Position numbers and translations under genes: made by a program. Of a stretch of 64,000 nt of DNA, positions 10,930 to 21,438 are shown piece after piece. The stretch spans positions 7,343,134 through 7,407,133 of the forward strand of contig CM021322.1 of the NCBI GenBank assembly GCA_010645155.1, written 5' to 3'. The DNA comes from Tigriopus japonicus (Eukaryota; Arthropoda; Copepoda; Harpacticoida; Harpacticidae). The notes beneath the pieces are model-generated. The model did not search any database. It had not been told where the DNA came from and was given only the letters and a program-made list of their open reading frames with translations. Each line of letters starts with the position of its first letter. Position 1 is the first letter of the stretch.

Positions 10930-11830
10930 GAAAGCCGTGGTGGCGCGGTTTATAGGTCACAAGATAAAAAGGTCACGGTAAATAGCAGATGGGGCGACTA
11001 ACTCCAGTTTACAATTACATTTCGCCAGACGGCGAACTGTATTGAAAATGCCCATGTAAGTGTGTACGAGGCACGCAACGACGCACTAAAAAAGCAGCTG
11101 AAAAGTTGTTAAGAATTCTGCTAAAATTCAAGAAGACAGCCAACTGGCCGCCCAAACAAGCCCAAAATCAACGTGCTCCCCTTGGTAGATAGGTCACAGT
11201 GAAAAGGTCACCGTAAAACTGTCACGTTAAACAGGTCAAAAAGCAAAGAGGTCACGGTAAGAAGGTCACAAAGTAAAGAGGTCACGGTAAAAAGGTCACA
11301 AAGTATAGAAGTCACGGTAAAAAGGTCACAAAGTAAAGAGGTCACGGTGAAAGGGTCACAAAGTAAAGAAGTCACGGTAAAAAGGTCACAAAGTAAAGAG
11401 GTCACTGTAAAAAGGTCACAGACCCACGCAGTTCTAGAGGGTGAATCCACGGACCCTGGTATCTTCCATGGTTGGATTTCCCATGGGACCCTAAGATTTT
11501 ACTAGTTGGAACACAATTATGCCAAGGCAAAGGTCCCATAACTCAACAGGAAGTCATTCCCAACATTTTTTTGGTCCACACCAGCTCCGAATTCGGCGGA
11601 TCATGGACGAGGGTGTTATTTCGTCCCTCTAGAATCAAAATTACACCCTTCTTTCGAGATATGCCCATGGGCTTCTGTGAAATTCCGGGTGGACCTGAAT
11701 AATATCCATGGAAAAGTTATTTTTTACATTAGCCTTTTTGCCGTGACCGTTTACTGTGACCGTTTTACCCTGTGACCTTTTTTCCTCGTGACCGTTTTGT
11801 TTGTGACCTTTTTACCTACAATCGCCGTGT
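10930..11830 (+). mobile_element. Element with GGTCAC-type repeats at both ends, copy A
   Basis: The left end (GGCGCGGTTTATAGGTCACA) and the right end (reading in from the other strand, GATTGTAGGTAAAAAGGTCA) are loosely inverted. Both ends carry runs of a 13-16 base unit GGTCAC-GTAAAA, and a tandem array of the unit sits at 11191-11421. A central block includes AAGTTATT next to CCATGG, and GCCCATGGGCTTC. The same blocks appear in reverse orientation at 13985-14525. This is a mobile repeat of unknown superfamily; no transposase or target duplication was recognised. Confidence 0.55.
11191..11421 (+). repeat. Tandem array of AGGTCACGGTAAAA-type units
   Basis: About fifteen units of roughly 15 bases are present, in two alternating forms (AGGTCACGGTAAAA and AGGTCACAAAGTAAAG), giving an overall period near 30 bases. 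Each unit contains AGGTCA, the half-site recognised by many nuclear receptors. With a 15-base period the half-sites are direct repeats with about nine bases between them. The antisense peptide with repeated FTVTSLLCDL is only the translation of the array and not a gene. Confidence 0.85.
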
Positions 11831-13984
11831 TATGAATCAAGCCATTTTCGGGAGCGGAAGCGCCTGACGTTCCAAGAACGGGACCCTCATATTAGAGTCC
11901 CTGAAACATCAGAATACCAAATTTAACGATTCATAAATATTCGTTACATTCCAAACAGTAATTTTGATCAAAAATGCGATCAAAAGGCCAACTCCTTCAT
12001 GTCACCGTAACAAAAGGGCTAATAAGTAACAAATCAGGCACTGTGACGGCGTTGCGGACTTTCTCAGGGTTTCCATTAATATGTGTATCACAGTATTGGA
12101 TCTTTGTATTTTATGCTTGAGAGCCCTGTAGGGCTGTACAAGACAATCCTAAAACAATTTGAGCCTTCCCTATGCCTACGTATGTCTTTTCTGTGATAGA
12201 CATCAGTCACATCACAAATATTTTGGTAATACTCATCGTTTAAATAATTGTCAGGGGCCAAAGTTTCATGCACTTTTTGAGAGCCAAAGTATGACCTCTT
12301 AATGCTTCACAAATTTCAATTTCATCGAAACCCTAGACAGTTTTATAAGATAATTAACCCTGGAAAATGCTTTTTTTAATATTCTGGACAACAATAACCT
12401 TCATAATCTAGAAAAACTTTTATTGACAAACTTGCTACAACAATTAACTTTTTCGTAATTCTTTATCGTTTTTAACACGTCGCATCGAATGCATTAAAGC
12501 ATATGATTTAAAGGAGCCTCAAGTACAACCTCCGCTCAAACAAGCATTTCTTTGAATTTTTTAGGACTTTCAGACCATTCACATGTTTAATCATATATGA
12601 AGGCATCTAAAGGTAAATAGGACGCTTCAACTTGTTATGAAAAGACAATAAAAAATCAAATAAAAAAAGACCAAGAAAAGTTTCAATTTGGATACGTGCG
12701 GTTACACTCTTGGCCCACTTTTTCACAAATTTTGGGTTTGACAGAATTAAATCTATTTGTATCCATCCTCAACTTATAAAAAAATATTGATTCCACTGTC
12801 ATTCATTTTTATGGATACGTTATTCGATCCCATATTATTACATGAAAATAGTTGCCTTCTGAGTTCCCTCTTATGACTTCGAGCCTTTTTTCTCGAAATT
12901 TTTGAAGTCATTCAACATGCTTATTAAACAGAAATTTGAACAATTCTGGCGAAAGTTTGCGTTTCTTGAGATGGCCCAACCTCTCTTTTTGTAACATCAG
13001 TTTTTATCTTGTTTTGCTTCTACTTTTGCATGGTATTCTTTAAGTAAAATAGAAAAGTGGCGCATGTTACCTGATCAGGCTTGTTTCTAAAAGATATGTT
13101 AACAAGTAAGTAATTCAAAAACTTCCTATCATTTAAGTGAGTGACTGTTTCGCGATAAATGAAACCAGGTAAGCTTTTTGAGGAGAGTCTTTGTGAATGA
13201 ACGAATGCTTCCCGCCCAATCATTGGCTGGAACAGACGTCCCAAACTGTACCGAGTTCCTGACTTTCCTTTTGACTCTCTTCTCTCGTTATATCGTAGGA
13301 GAAAGTCCTGGACTTTGTTATATTTCAATAAAGATACCGCGCGGCACTTTGTCGCTTGCCGTGCCAAGAGGGAGGCTGCTACCTTTTTCTCATTTGAGTA
13401 TCCTCTCTCAGGAAATGAAAACTTATTCATTTCTCGTAATTTGTATCACAAGAACTCATGTAGAGTCACAGAAACTTCCAATCAATGACCAAAGTTACCA
13501 GATTCAAATTTGACTCAAAAAAAGAAGACGTAAACCAATAAATTCATGAAACCTTGCACTTTTTGGACGCTCAGGCAGTCTTAACTATGCTCCTTCTTGT
13601 TCAACAAGCAAATGAAAATTGCTTGTTGGCAAACTTTGAAGTGATAAAGACCGGCTACAACAAAATGCAATTTAAAATACATGTTTCTATTTAAAAGTAA
13701 TGGTCCTTTCAAGGGGCTTTTGAATGAAAACAAAGAATTGTGCATATTCTTGCAAAACAGAGTCAATATGTCCAAACATGGAATCCAACCTGTTTCATAG
13801 CTTCAAAGTCATAAGGGCGGTCTGTAAAATGCAAAAACAATCAAAGTGCCCAAAGTTTCACAAGCCACCAACCGTAGCCGAACAAACCTTTTCTCTTGCT
13901 TCATCACCAGGCGATAAGAATTTTGAAGGGATCACTCGAACCTCCCGGGCATTTCTAATTAGAAAAAAATGTTCTGAAAAGATT
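11831..13984. other. Intergenic; no gene recognised
   Basis: AT-rich DNA between the two copies of the GGTCAC-repeat element. A 136-codon open frame on the minus strand at 13020-13430 has no recognisable domain and low-complexity flanks; I do not call it a gene. Confidence 0.35.
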
Positions 13985-14525
13985 GTAGGTAAAAGGATCA
14001 CAAAAAAACGTCACAAGTAAATAGGTCACAGTAAAAAGGTCACGAGGAAAAAGGCCACAGAAATAAGTTACAGGGCAAAACAGTCACGGTAAGAAGGTCA
14101 CAAGGTAACACGATCACGGTAAAGAGGTCTCATGGTAAAAAGATAACTTTTCCCTGGGTATTTGTATGTTCCACTCGGAATATCTTAGAAGCCCATGGGC
14201 ATATCTAGAAAGAAGGGTGTAATTTTGACACTAGAGTGGCAAGGACACCCTCCGGAGTCCAATGGATCCAAGTCAGGTTTGGACCATTGTTCAAAAATGT
14301 GTTGGGAGTTACATCGTGTTGACTATGCTTATTAGATCTTATGAGGCCCTGACATAATAGTGTTCCACTTGGTTAATCTTGGGTCCCATTGGACTATATT
14401 TAACCATAGAACAAACCAGGGCCCTATGGGTAACCCCCCCGCCCCTCCCCCTTGGCTACCTCTGGAGCTGCGCGGGACTGTGACCTTTTTACCGTTACCG
14501 TTTTACCTTGAGACCTATTAACCGC
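13985..14525 (-). mobile_element. Element with GGTCAC-type repeats, copy B (inverted)
   Basis: The left part (GATTGTAGGTAAAAGGATCA, repeated GGTCAC units, then AGATAACTTTTCCC) matches the right part of copy A on the opposite strand, including GAAGCCCATGGGCATATC and AAGAAGGGTGTAATTTTGA. The right end reads GTGACCTTTTTACCGTTACC and finishes near AACCGCCCTCC, mirroring the GCGGTTTATAGGTC end of copy A. The copy is shorter than A and lacks the long tandem array. Confidence 0.55.
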
Positions 14526-14686
14526 CCTCCTCTGAAAAATGCACCATCACAACTGTTGACCGGACAGTTAGTGTGACCAAACATGCGACTGACAAATAAT
14601 TTTTTTGAACTTGTCTTGAAGCCACAAGTTTGTTTTTGTCCATATATCTATTAGATTAACCCTACATAACGCAAAAGCTTAAATAT

Positions 14687-15420
14687 GTTGAGTCATTACT
14701 CTGCTCAATCCTGTCATATCAATTTGTCCGACCTGCTGCCCTCAGTTCATGGAACTTGTGATAGTGATTCACCCATGAATATCCAAGGACTGCAGGTCGG
14801 CAACCTGCAACCGAGGCCACTGACCGCCTGAACGGAGAACCTGCGACCAACGTCCAGGCCACCATCTGCCTGTTGATCGAGGCCACCAAACGCATGTTGA
14901 TCAAGGCCATTTGACGCCTATTGATTGAGGCACCACCCGGGAATCCTATCGACCCTGCCCCAGTGCGTGGTGGGAATCCGTCGTCGACCCTGCCCCAGTG
15001 CGTGGTGGGATTCCGTCGTTGACCCTGCCCTAGTGCATGGTGGGATTCCGTCGTCGACCCTGCCCCAGTGCGTGGTGGGATTCCGTCGTAGACCCTGCCC
15101 CAGTGCGTGGTGGGATTCCGTCGTCGACCCTGCAGTGGAGGCATGTGAGTCCCGTCGACCCTGCCGTGGAGGCATGTGAGTCCCGTCGACCCTGCCGTGG
15201 AGGCATGTGAGTCCCGTCGACCCTGCCGTGGAGGCATGTGAGTCCCGTCGACCCTGCCGTGGAGGCATGTGAGCCCCGTTGACACTGCCGTGAAGGCACA
15301 AGTTCCCGTCGACACTGCCGTGAAGGCACGAGTTCCCGTCGACCCTGCCGTAAAGGCAGGAGTTCCCTCGACCCGCCCCTCGGAAAGGGAAATGTTGAGT
15401 CATTACTCTGCTCAATCCTG
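14687..15420. repeat. Two adjacent minisatellites between direct repeats
   Basis: From about 14950 to 15126 there are five copies of a 35-base unit starting GACCCTGCCCCAGTGCGTGG. From about 15127 to 15372 there are roughly eight copies of a 31-base unit starting GACCCTGCCGTGGAGGCATG. The units share the GTCGACCCTGCC start, so the second probably arose from the first. Degenerate repeats (GTTGATCGAGGCCACC type) precede them at 14873-14930. The block is bordered by direct repeats beginning ATGTTGAGTCATTACTCTGC at about 14686 and 15391, with a further partial copy at about 15477. It is much more GC-rich than its surroundings. Long open frames across it come only from the repeat period. Confidence 0.9.
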
Positions 15421-15931
15421 TGATATCAATTACTCGTTCTAGTCATCCCTTTCTTGTATACAAGATATCTTGGATACATTACTCTGCTCAATCCTGTGAT
15501 ATCAATTACTCGTTGTAGTGAGTGAAAAAAGAGTCAAACTAGTTTCGTCCATGACTTAACACCTATCAGTGACTTATTCAATGTATTGGCAATAAAGTTC
15601 ATAAATGTAGTATTCAAATCCAAGGCATGGTCACCTAATGACGATTTCGGTTCTTTTAAGAAAGTGACCACTAGCAATAGCAAAAAAATGACCCAAAACA
15701 TGACTCAATTCCACCTTTGATTCATCAATTGCATGGCTGACATTTGCTTGGTCACACATTTCAAATGTTCCCGCACTTTTGTCCGCTGGACAGTTGGTGA
15801 CGGGCGGCACATTTTTACGATTACACCCCCTTTAATATTTCATAGGTCTTAATGATTCAGATCTGGGATCCTCTTGGTTAGCTGGACATGAGGGGACATT
15901 AGAGAACCGAAGGCAATGTAAAAGCAACATA

Positions 15932-17207
15932 CAGCGTCTTGCAGATAAATCCGGACAAAGTTTAACAGCCTCCTGATCAATAAGTAGAGCAACATGAGAG
16001 TCACTTAATGTTTCATTTGAAAGCCGAACTAATTAAGAATTCCTTTATTCAATATGCTGCCCCTCCCTCTCAATCATCCTTTCAATCCTGGGCCAGAAGG
16101 ACTTGCAGGCATTGAAAGCCTCTTAGGGATCAATGGCAGCCCACTTACATGTACAGCTAATGGAGGTCTTGAGGGCATTGATGCTGTTGTGGCTAGTAGA
16201 TCAGACCTCCCTCTCTTACTTCCCTAGAAGTAATAATCCAGAGGATTCATGTCAGGTGAGTTAGGGGGCCAGGTCTTGGGGTCACAGAACTTGATGTTGC
16301 TGATGTTGAGGAGGTTCTGGGTGTTCTTGGCCTTGTGGGCCGGGGCTGAGTCTTGCTGGAAGATGAACTTGGCACCATTGGCCTCTCTCACCATCCACAG
16401 GATCACCAGTCTTCATCATCTCACAGTACCTGTCTGCGCCCACCCTCTCTTTGGGGTTGAAGAAGAAGGGTGGCATCACGGACCCATTGCTCCCCAAGAC
16501 GCCCAGGGTCATCACAAAGGCCGGAAATTTGTTGGTGAAACCGTGAGGGAATGTGGACCTGTTGCTAGCCACCTACCTGTTGTTTTGGATAATGTACGAC
16601 CTGTCCCCTGTCCAATTCTTCTACACTGAAAAATTGATTCTTCCCCCATGAGAATTCAGGTCGTTGAGCAACTTTGTCCCATTCTCCACCCTTTTGGCCC
16701 TCATGTCATCAGTGAGGATATGGCGGGTGTAGAGCCTGTAGGAATGCATCTTCAGGTCGCTGTTGATGGCCCTGGAGATGGTGGAAACACTTACATCGCT
16801 GTTTTTTGCCAGTGTTGACATTGAGGTCCCCAGGGAGGCCTTATTTGATCTCTTGAGGCCAGCCACAAACCTGGGTGTCATCTTCTTTTGTCACTTGGAG
16901 GTGCGTGGAGACTCCTCTTGGCCACTCCATCCTCTTTCCAGCACTTGTAGACATCGTGGGCGGTGCTCCTTGGGTATTTGAGTGCCTTCACAATGACTGC
17001 AAGCTTGTTACCTGCGCGGGCCATTTCAATGATCTCTGCTCTCCTTGTTTGCTCCATTGTTATGTTGGGAACAATTGTGCCAAGAATGGTACTATTTGAA
17101 GGCTAATAATGCAACATTTCCAATCTTATATAAATGAATTCCCTACTTGCTCTACTTATTGGTCGGGCAACAATTAAACTTTGTCCGGATTTATCTGCAA
17201 GACACTG
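15932..17207 (-). mobile_element. Mariner-like element (DD37D spacing), inactive
   Basis: A 1276-bp element has terminal inverted repeats of about 30 bases (each begins CAG, C or T, then GTCTTGCAGATAAATC). TA lies just outside the left end. The transposase reads right to left: a helix-turn-helix part with SVSTISRAI (about 16760-16800), a central LGVLGSNGSVMPPFFF part (about 16480), and the catalytic end QQDSAPAH followed by WPPNSPDMNPLDYYF (about 16230-16350). Between the Asp of QQDSAPAH and the Asp of NPLD there are 37 residues, the spacing of the maT/DD37D group. It is dead: where FSDEK-like sequence is expected near 16622 the frame reads FSV followed by a stop, so the first catalytic Asp appears lost, and there is a frameshift near 16390. 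Confidence 0.9.
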
Positions 17208-19900
17208 AATATTCCAAGTGGCTTGTGCTGTAAACAAATAAAGTTTTTTTGACAAAAAGTTCATGCTGTTTAAAAATGGAGGATCTTAATTTTGTGGCCG
17301 TTACTTGATCCAGTTTTCCTACGAGATAACTCCTTTGGCTACAGATTTCCCTGCCTTGTTTGGATGTTGGAAAGCAATTTCGTCAAAGCAAAAAGTACCA
17401 AATATGCCAATCGCATGTAGTTCACAGTTACAATCAACCGCTTGGATCAAAAGTTTTCAACATTAAAAATCGATTTGTGTGTTATTCTGAAGCATCATTC
17501 TTCCACTGCAGTATTTTACAAAATGTTGGGCATGTTTTAAATATTTCTATTCTGTGCTCAAATGATAAAATTGTCTTTCATGTGACTAAGCTTTTTCAAA
17601 TTGCAATCGCATCAGTGTTATTTCCACTAAACAACGGGGAACAAATATGATTTGATTGCAGTTTACAAATTTCCATGAAAAAAATGTTTCAAATTGAAAA
17701 TGTCTAGAAACCTTTGACCTGAACTATTGAATGTATACCTTGAGATTTTTTATTGAAAAAAAATATTTGACGAAATCCGAAACACGATTGTCAAATTCGG
17801 TGGCAAGGATGGCACCATATGAATAGAAATAGTTTGCTTGGTTTGGAGTTATATTGGCCCAGTTTTGATCCAAACAACCAAAACGATTCTCCATTTGCAA
17901 CATCATTATTCAAAATTTTCTGCATTTATTTGTCCAAATGATATTTGTAATCAGTGTCCAAACCCTCGATCCAAATTTTGATATAAATGGGTGGATTTAA
18001 AAAAAAAGTATGAACCACTTTTTTAACCAAAGGAGCCAAACAGTTTTTCGAGGCTCAAAATGGTCTCAAAAGTTCTCTGCTGAAAATGGTCGAAAAGGTT
18101 TTTTACCCTGAATTTGTCAGTTTGGGTATAAAAATTTGACCCCTCTTTATTTTTGGCTGAAAGTATTTTGTCTTTCGTATTTAGGTTAAAATGTTTTGGG
18201 CTCACTTTTTCAACTTAGAGAAGTTTTGTAGACTTTTTAAAGGTCCGATTTCTTCTTGAAAATAACTTTTCGAGACAAACAAGTCCGACAAAACTCTAGA
18301 AGTCTTCTAACAAAGGCTTTAGCTTCCAGCCTTCAATATATATGAAAACTCATGACGAAATGAAGCCACTTCCAAGGTCAAATCCGTGATCATCTCGGGC
18401 TGAAAATAAGCCTGGAAACAGGAGGATGAGCTTCATGAAATGAGCAATGAAACGAAATCCCACGTTTGTACGTCACACAATACGCAATGGACAATTGGCC
18501 GTTCCATAATTAATCATAGGTGTCATTTTTAAGATACTTTAAAAACAAGCTAACTAGTAGACATTCAACATAGACGCCGTGGCAGAGATGAAACTTATTT
18601 CTTATAAATATTCCAATCGCCTAACACTTTTTTTATAGTTTTTTTGGGTCAATCCTCTGACCTTTTTTCAGCATTGATGTTTAATTAACCGTGTTTGAAG
18701 TGCAACAAAATATTTATTAGTGAGACTTATTTCTGGTATGTGTGGATTGGTGATTGAAATGGAACATACCAAACACTCAATGAAAAATCAGGGAGCGCCC
18801 ATTTCAGTGAAATGTGTTCCGGAATGGGCAGCTTGTCCAAACAGTAGGTAGTAGGTACAAAGACCGGGGTATTATTCGCCTCGTTCTCGGAACTCAGGAT
18901 AGGGGATGTATCCCAGCAGAACAAGATCAGGCTTCATAATTGGCAAGTGGAGGCCGTTTCTTAGAAATCATGCGTCACGAAGCTGTTGAAGCTGCGCTGC
19001 GTTGCAAGTGTAGGAAACTATGAATCTCTTTGATTGGTTGATTCTTTGAAGCTTTTCACTCACTAAATGAAACAAAACATCAAATCACAAAAAGACAAGC
19101 AAAAATATGTTCTGATATGTATGTGGTGTCAATTATGTTAGCTAAAAAAAGAAAGGTAATTTTTCGACCCCTTCATTGATCTCCCAAATTACGAAGAGAT
19201 TATTGACTTAAAAAGATTGTTAACTGAAAAAACATACTTAACTGCAGTATTAAATTGTCCATTGTAAGTATCAACAAGTAACATCCAATAAGACTATGTT
19301 GCCTTTAGGCACCCTAAATTGGAACAAACCCTTATTCCCACAATAAGAATGAATGTTATTTTTATCTAATTATTTTTAACTTGATGTGCGCCGTCATTCT
19401 GTCTGAAAGCAATACAAGTGTGTAAAACTTGAAAAGGGATCTCACGGACGTCCTTGAAATATGTCGTGGTAAAAAAACTATTGGCCAACTTCACGCTTTC
19501 CAAAAGGGAAGGGACCAGCAGCAAAAAGGACCATGGAAATGTTCCATTGATCAATGTACAACTTCTGACATGCTCGCTTTTTACCAACTTCTTCGTCTAT
19601 CCAGCTACTGTCAGAGGTAGCACGCCCATTGATTGTGGTAGGAAGAGGCACAGTAGCAGTGTACTCTTAACTACCCCCAAAACCACCCATCTGGTCGGCC
19701 TTGCCATTGATTTTGGTGTTACGCGGCCACGGTCGACCTCACTCAAGTAAAAAGTACGGTCTACCGCTTTCGTCGCCGCTCCTCACCATCGAGTACTCTG
19801 TGGACTCGTATTGAAGTGTATGATAGCCGTAGTAGGATAGAACTACTACTATGAGCTAGCTGGCTTTGTCTGTTTGAAGTTTGGACTGTTTGGGTTGGTT
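17208..19900. other. Intergenic; no gene recognised
   Basis: No coding region or repeat with clear ends was found in this AT-rich stretch upstream of capicua. Regulatory DNA for capicua may lie here but nothing specific is visible. Confidence 0.4.
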
Positions 19901-20827
19901 AGGAACGAACTAATATGTGTATGTAGTAGTTGCAGACGAAAAAGACCGAGCAGTCCGGTTCGGGTTCACAATTTCACATTCCCATCCACGGCAGAGACTA
20001 GTCGCTGACGAGCGAGAAGGAACAAGGATCGTGGATAAGAGAAGCACGAGGACGAAGAAGGCGAAAGAAGAGGAAAGTAGGGACGGAAGAAAGAAAGACA
20101 GAGAAAGAAAGAAAGAAACGCTCGCACACATTGAGAGACTGGAGGATAAGGCAGCATTCAGGAGATGGAATAAGAGTCCTCCTTCTCCTCGTGCAACGCC
20201 ATGAACCCACCCACCAGAGATCGGTGAGAGTAGGAGGAGTACATCTCAAGCCACACGATCCTTTGTCCAGGTCCGGTGGCTCGTTCATACATATTACATT
20301 CACTCACTCACCTACACACACAGATCCTCGCGAGCCCACACGGGCCCATGATACGAATGTGTTGTAGAAGTTGTAGTAATAGAAGGAGAAGAAGAAGTGG
20401 AAGTGAGTACTAGAAGTAGTAATAGTAGTTGCTGTCGCATGCACGGAGATCACGAAGAACTGCCTTGGGAGGAGCAGGAGGAAGTAAAGAGTCCGATTTT
20501 GAGGCACAAGAACAAGAAGTACGGCCGCCCATGGATGAACGACAAGTTCGGCACGGATCGTGTTGTTGAGAACAAGCCAAAACCTGGATGGAGTGCTCGA
20601 GCATGATACCTCTACCAGAGAGGAAAGGGGAAATATCCCCCCAAGTGATGTCTTGCCAGTGTAATTGAATAGTCAGGAACTACTGAATGGAAAGGTGATC
20701 ATCATCAACATCCTCACCGCCACCGAAATTTACACCGGAGTCGTTCGTCGCCAGCCAATCCCCCCAAAACAAGTCACTGCCCTAGTTGTACTTGTCCTCT
20801 GATCCGTTCTTGTGTTCCGTAGTTTCG

Positions 20828-20865
20828 TCAGTCAGTCACAAAGCGAGTGAATGATTGTCTAGACC
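20828..20865 (+). promoter_or_regulatory. cic: Candidate Inr plus DPE core promoter for capicua
   Basis: TCAGTCAGTC at 20828-20837 contains two overlapping arthropod initiator motifs (TCAGTY). Taking A at 20834 as +1, AGACC at 20861-20865 sits exactly at +28 to +32 and fits the DPE consensus RGWYV. There is no TATA box at -30. The site lies about 0.6 kb before the capicua start codon, in a GA-rich leader region. Transcription start is inferred from motifs only. Confidence 0.35.
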
Positions 20866-21438
20866 ACGGAACGGAGCGGAAGGATATCAGGCAGTGTATG
20901 TGTGTAGTATTTGCTTCCAAGTGAGTCATGGAAAAACTTGCAACTGTACGAATTTGTTGGCAAAATACCCTCTTCGACCTCGGGAGCGTTGCTCTCTTCA
21001 AGGACAAAGAGTCGTCATCTCTGTTCGTCAGGTTCCAATAGTTTCGTGGAACCGCTCTAGGCAACAGATTTACGATCAAAGACATACATACTCGTACATC
21101 CAAATACGTGTTTTCCTTGATGCCACTCTACGGAAGGAAGTGTATCGCATCTGTTCTGGTGTTTTCGGGTGCCTCCTCAATTAATAAAGAGATATCTTCT
21201 CTGCAACAATACCCACACAAGAGACAAACAAAGGAAAAGCTATCTTGTCAAGTCATTGTTGCTAGGGCAGATTTTCCTGTCAGGGAAATTGTTGATCCCA
21301 ATTGCCAAGAGCAAGCCATCTAGAAGAACATAAGGAACGTATTGGTTTATAATTGGAAATGGTTGGAACCCACATCCCCCGGTCTTTCATTATCCTTTGT
21401 TCCAAGAGTGTTTGGTGACAGTCCAAGGAGAGAGGGTC

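Noticed and set aside
11208..11450. Minus-strand peptide with repeated FTVTSLLCDL
   Set aside because: Pure translation of the GGTCAC tandem array.
13020..13430. 136-codon minus-strand open frame
   Set aside because: No recognisable family, no supporting signals, and surrounding sequence is repeat-rich.
14719..15415. Minus-strand open frames of 165-198 codons with repeated GRVDGTHMPPRQ-type peptides
   Set aside because: They are produced by minisatellite units whose length avoids stops; several frames are open at once and nothing else indicates coding.
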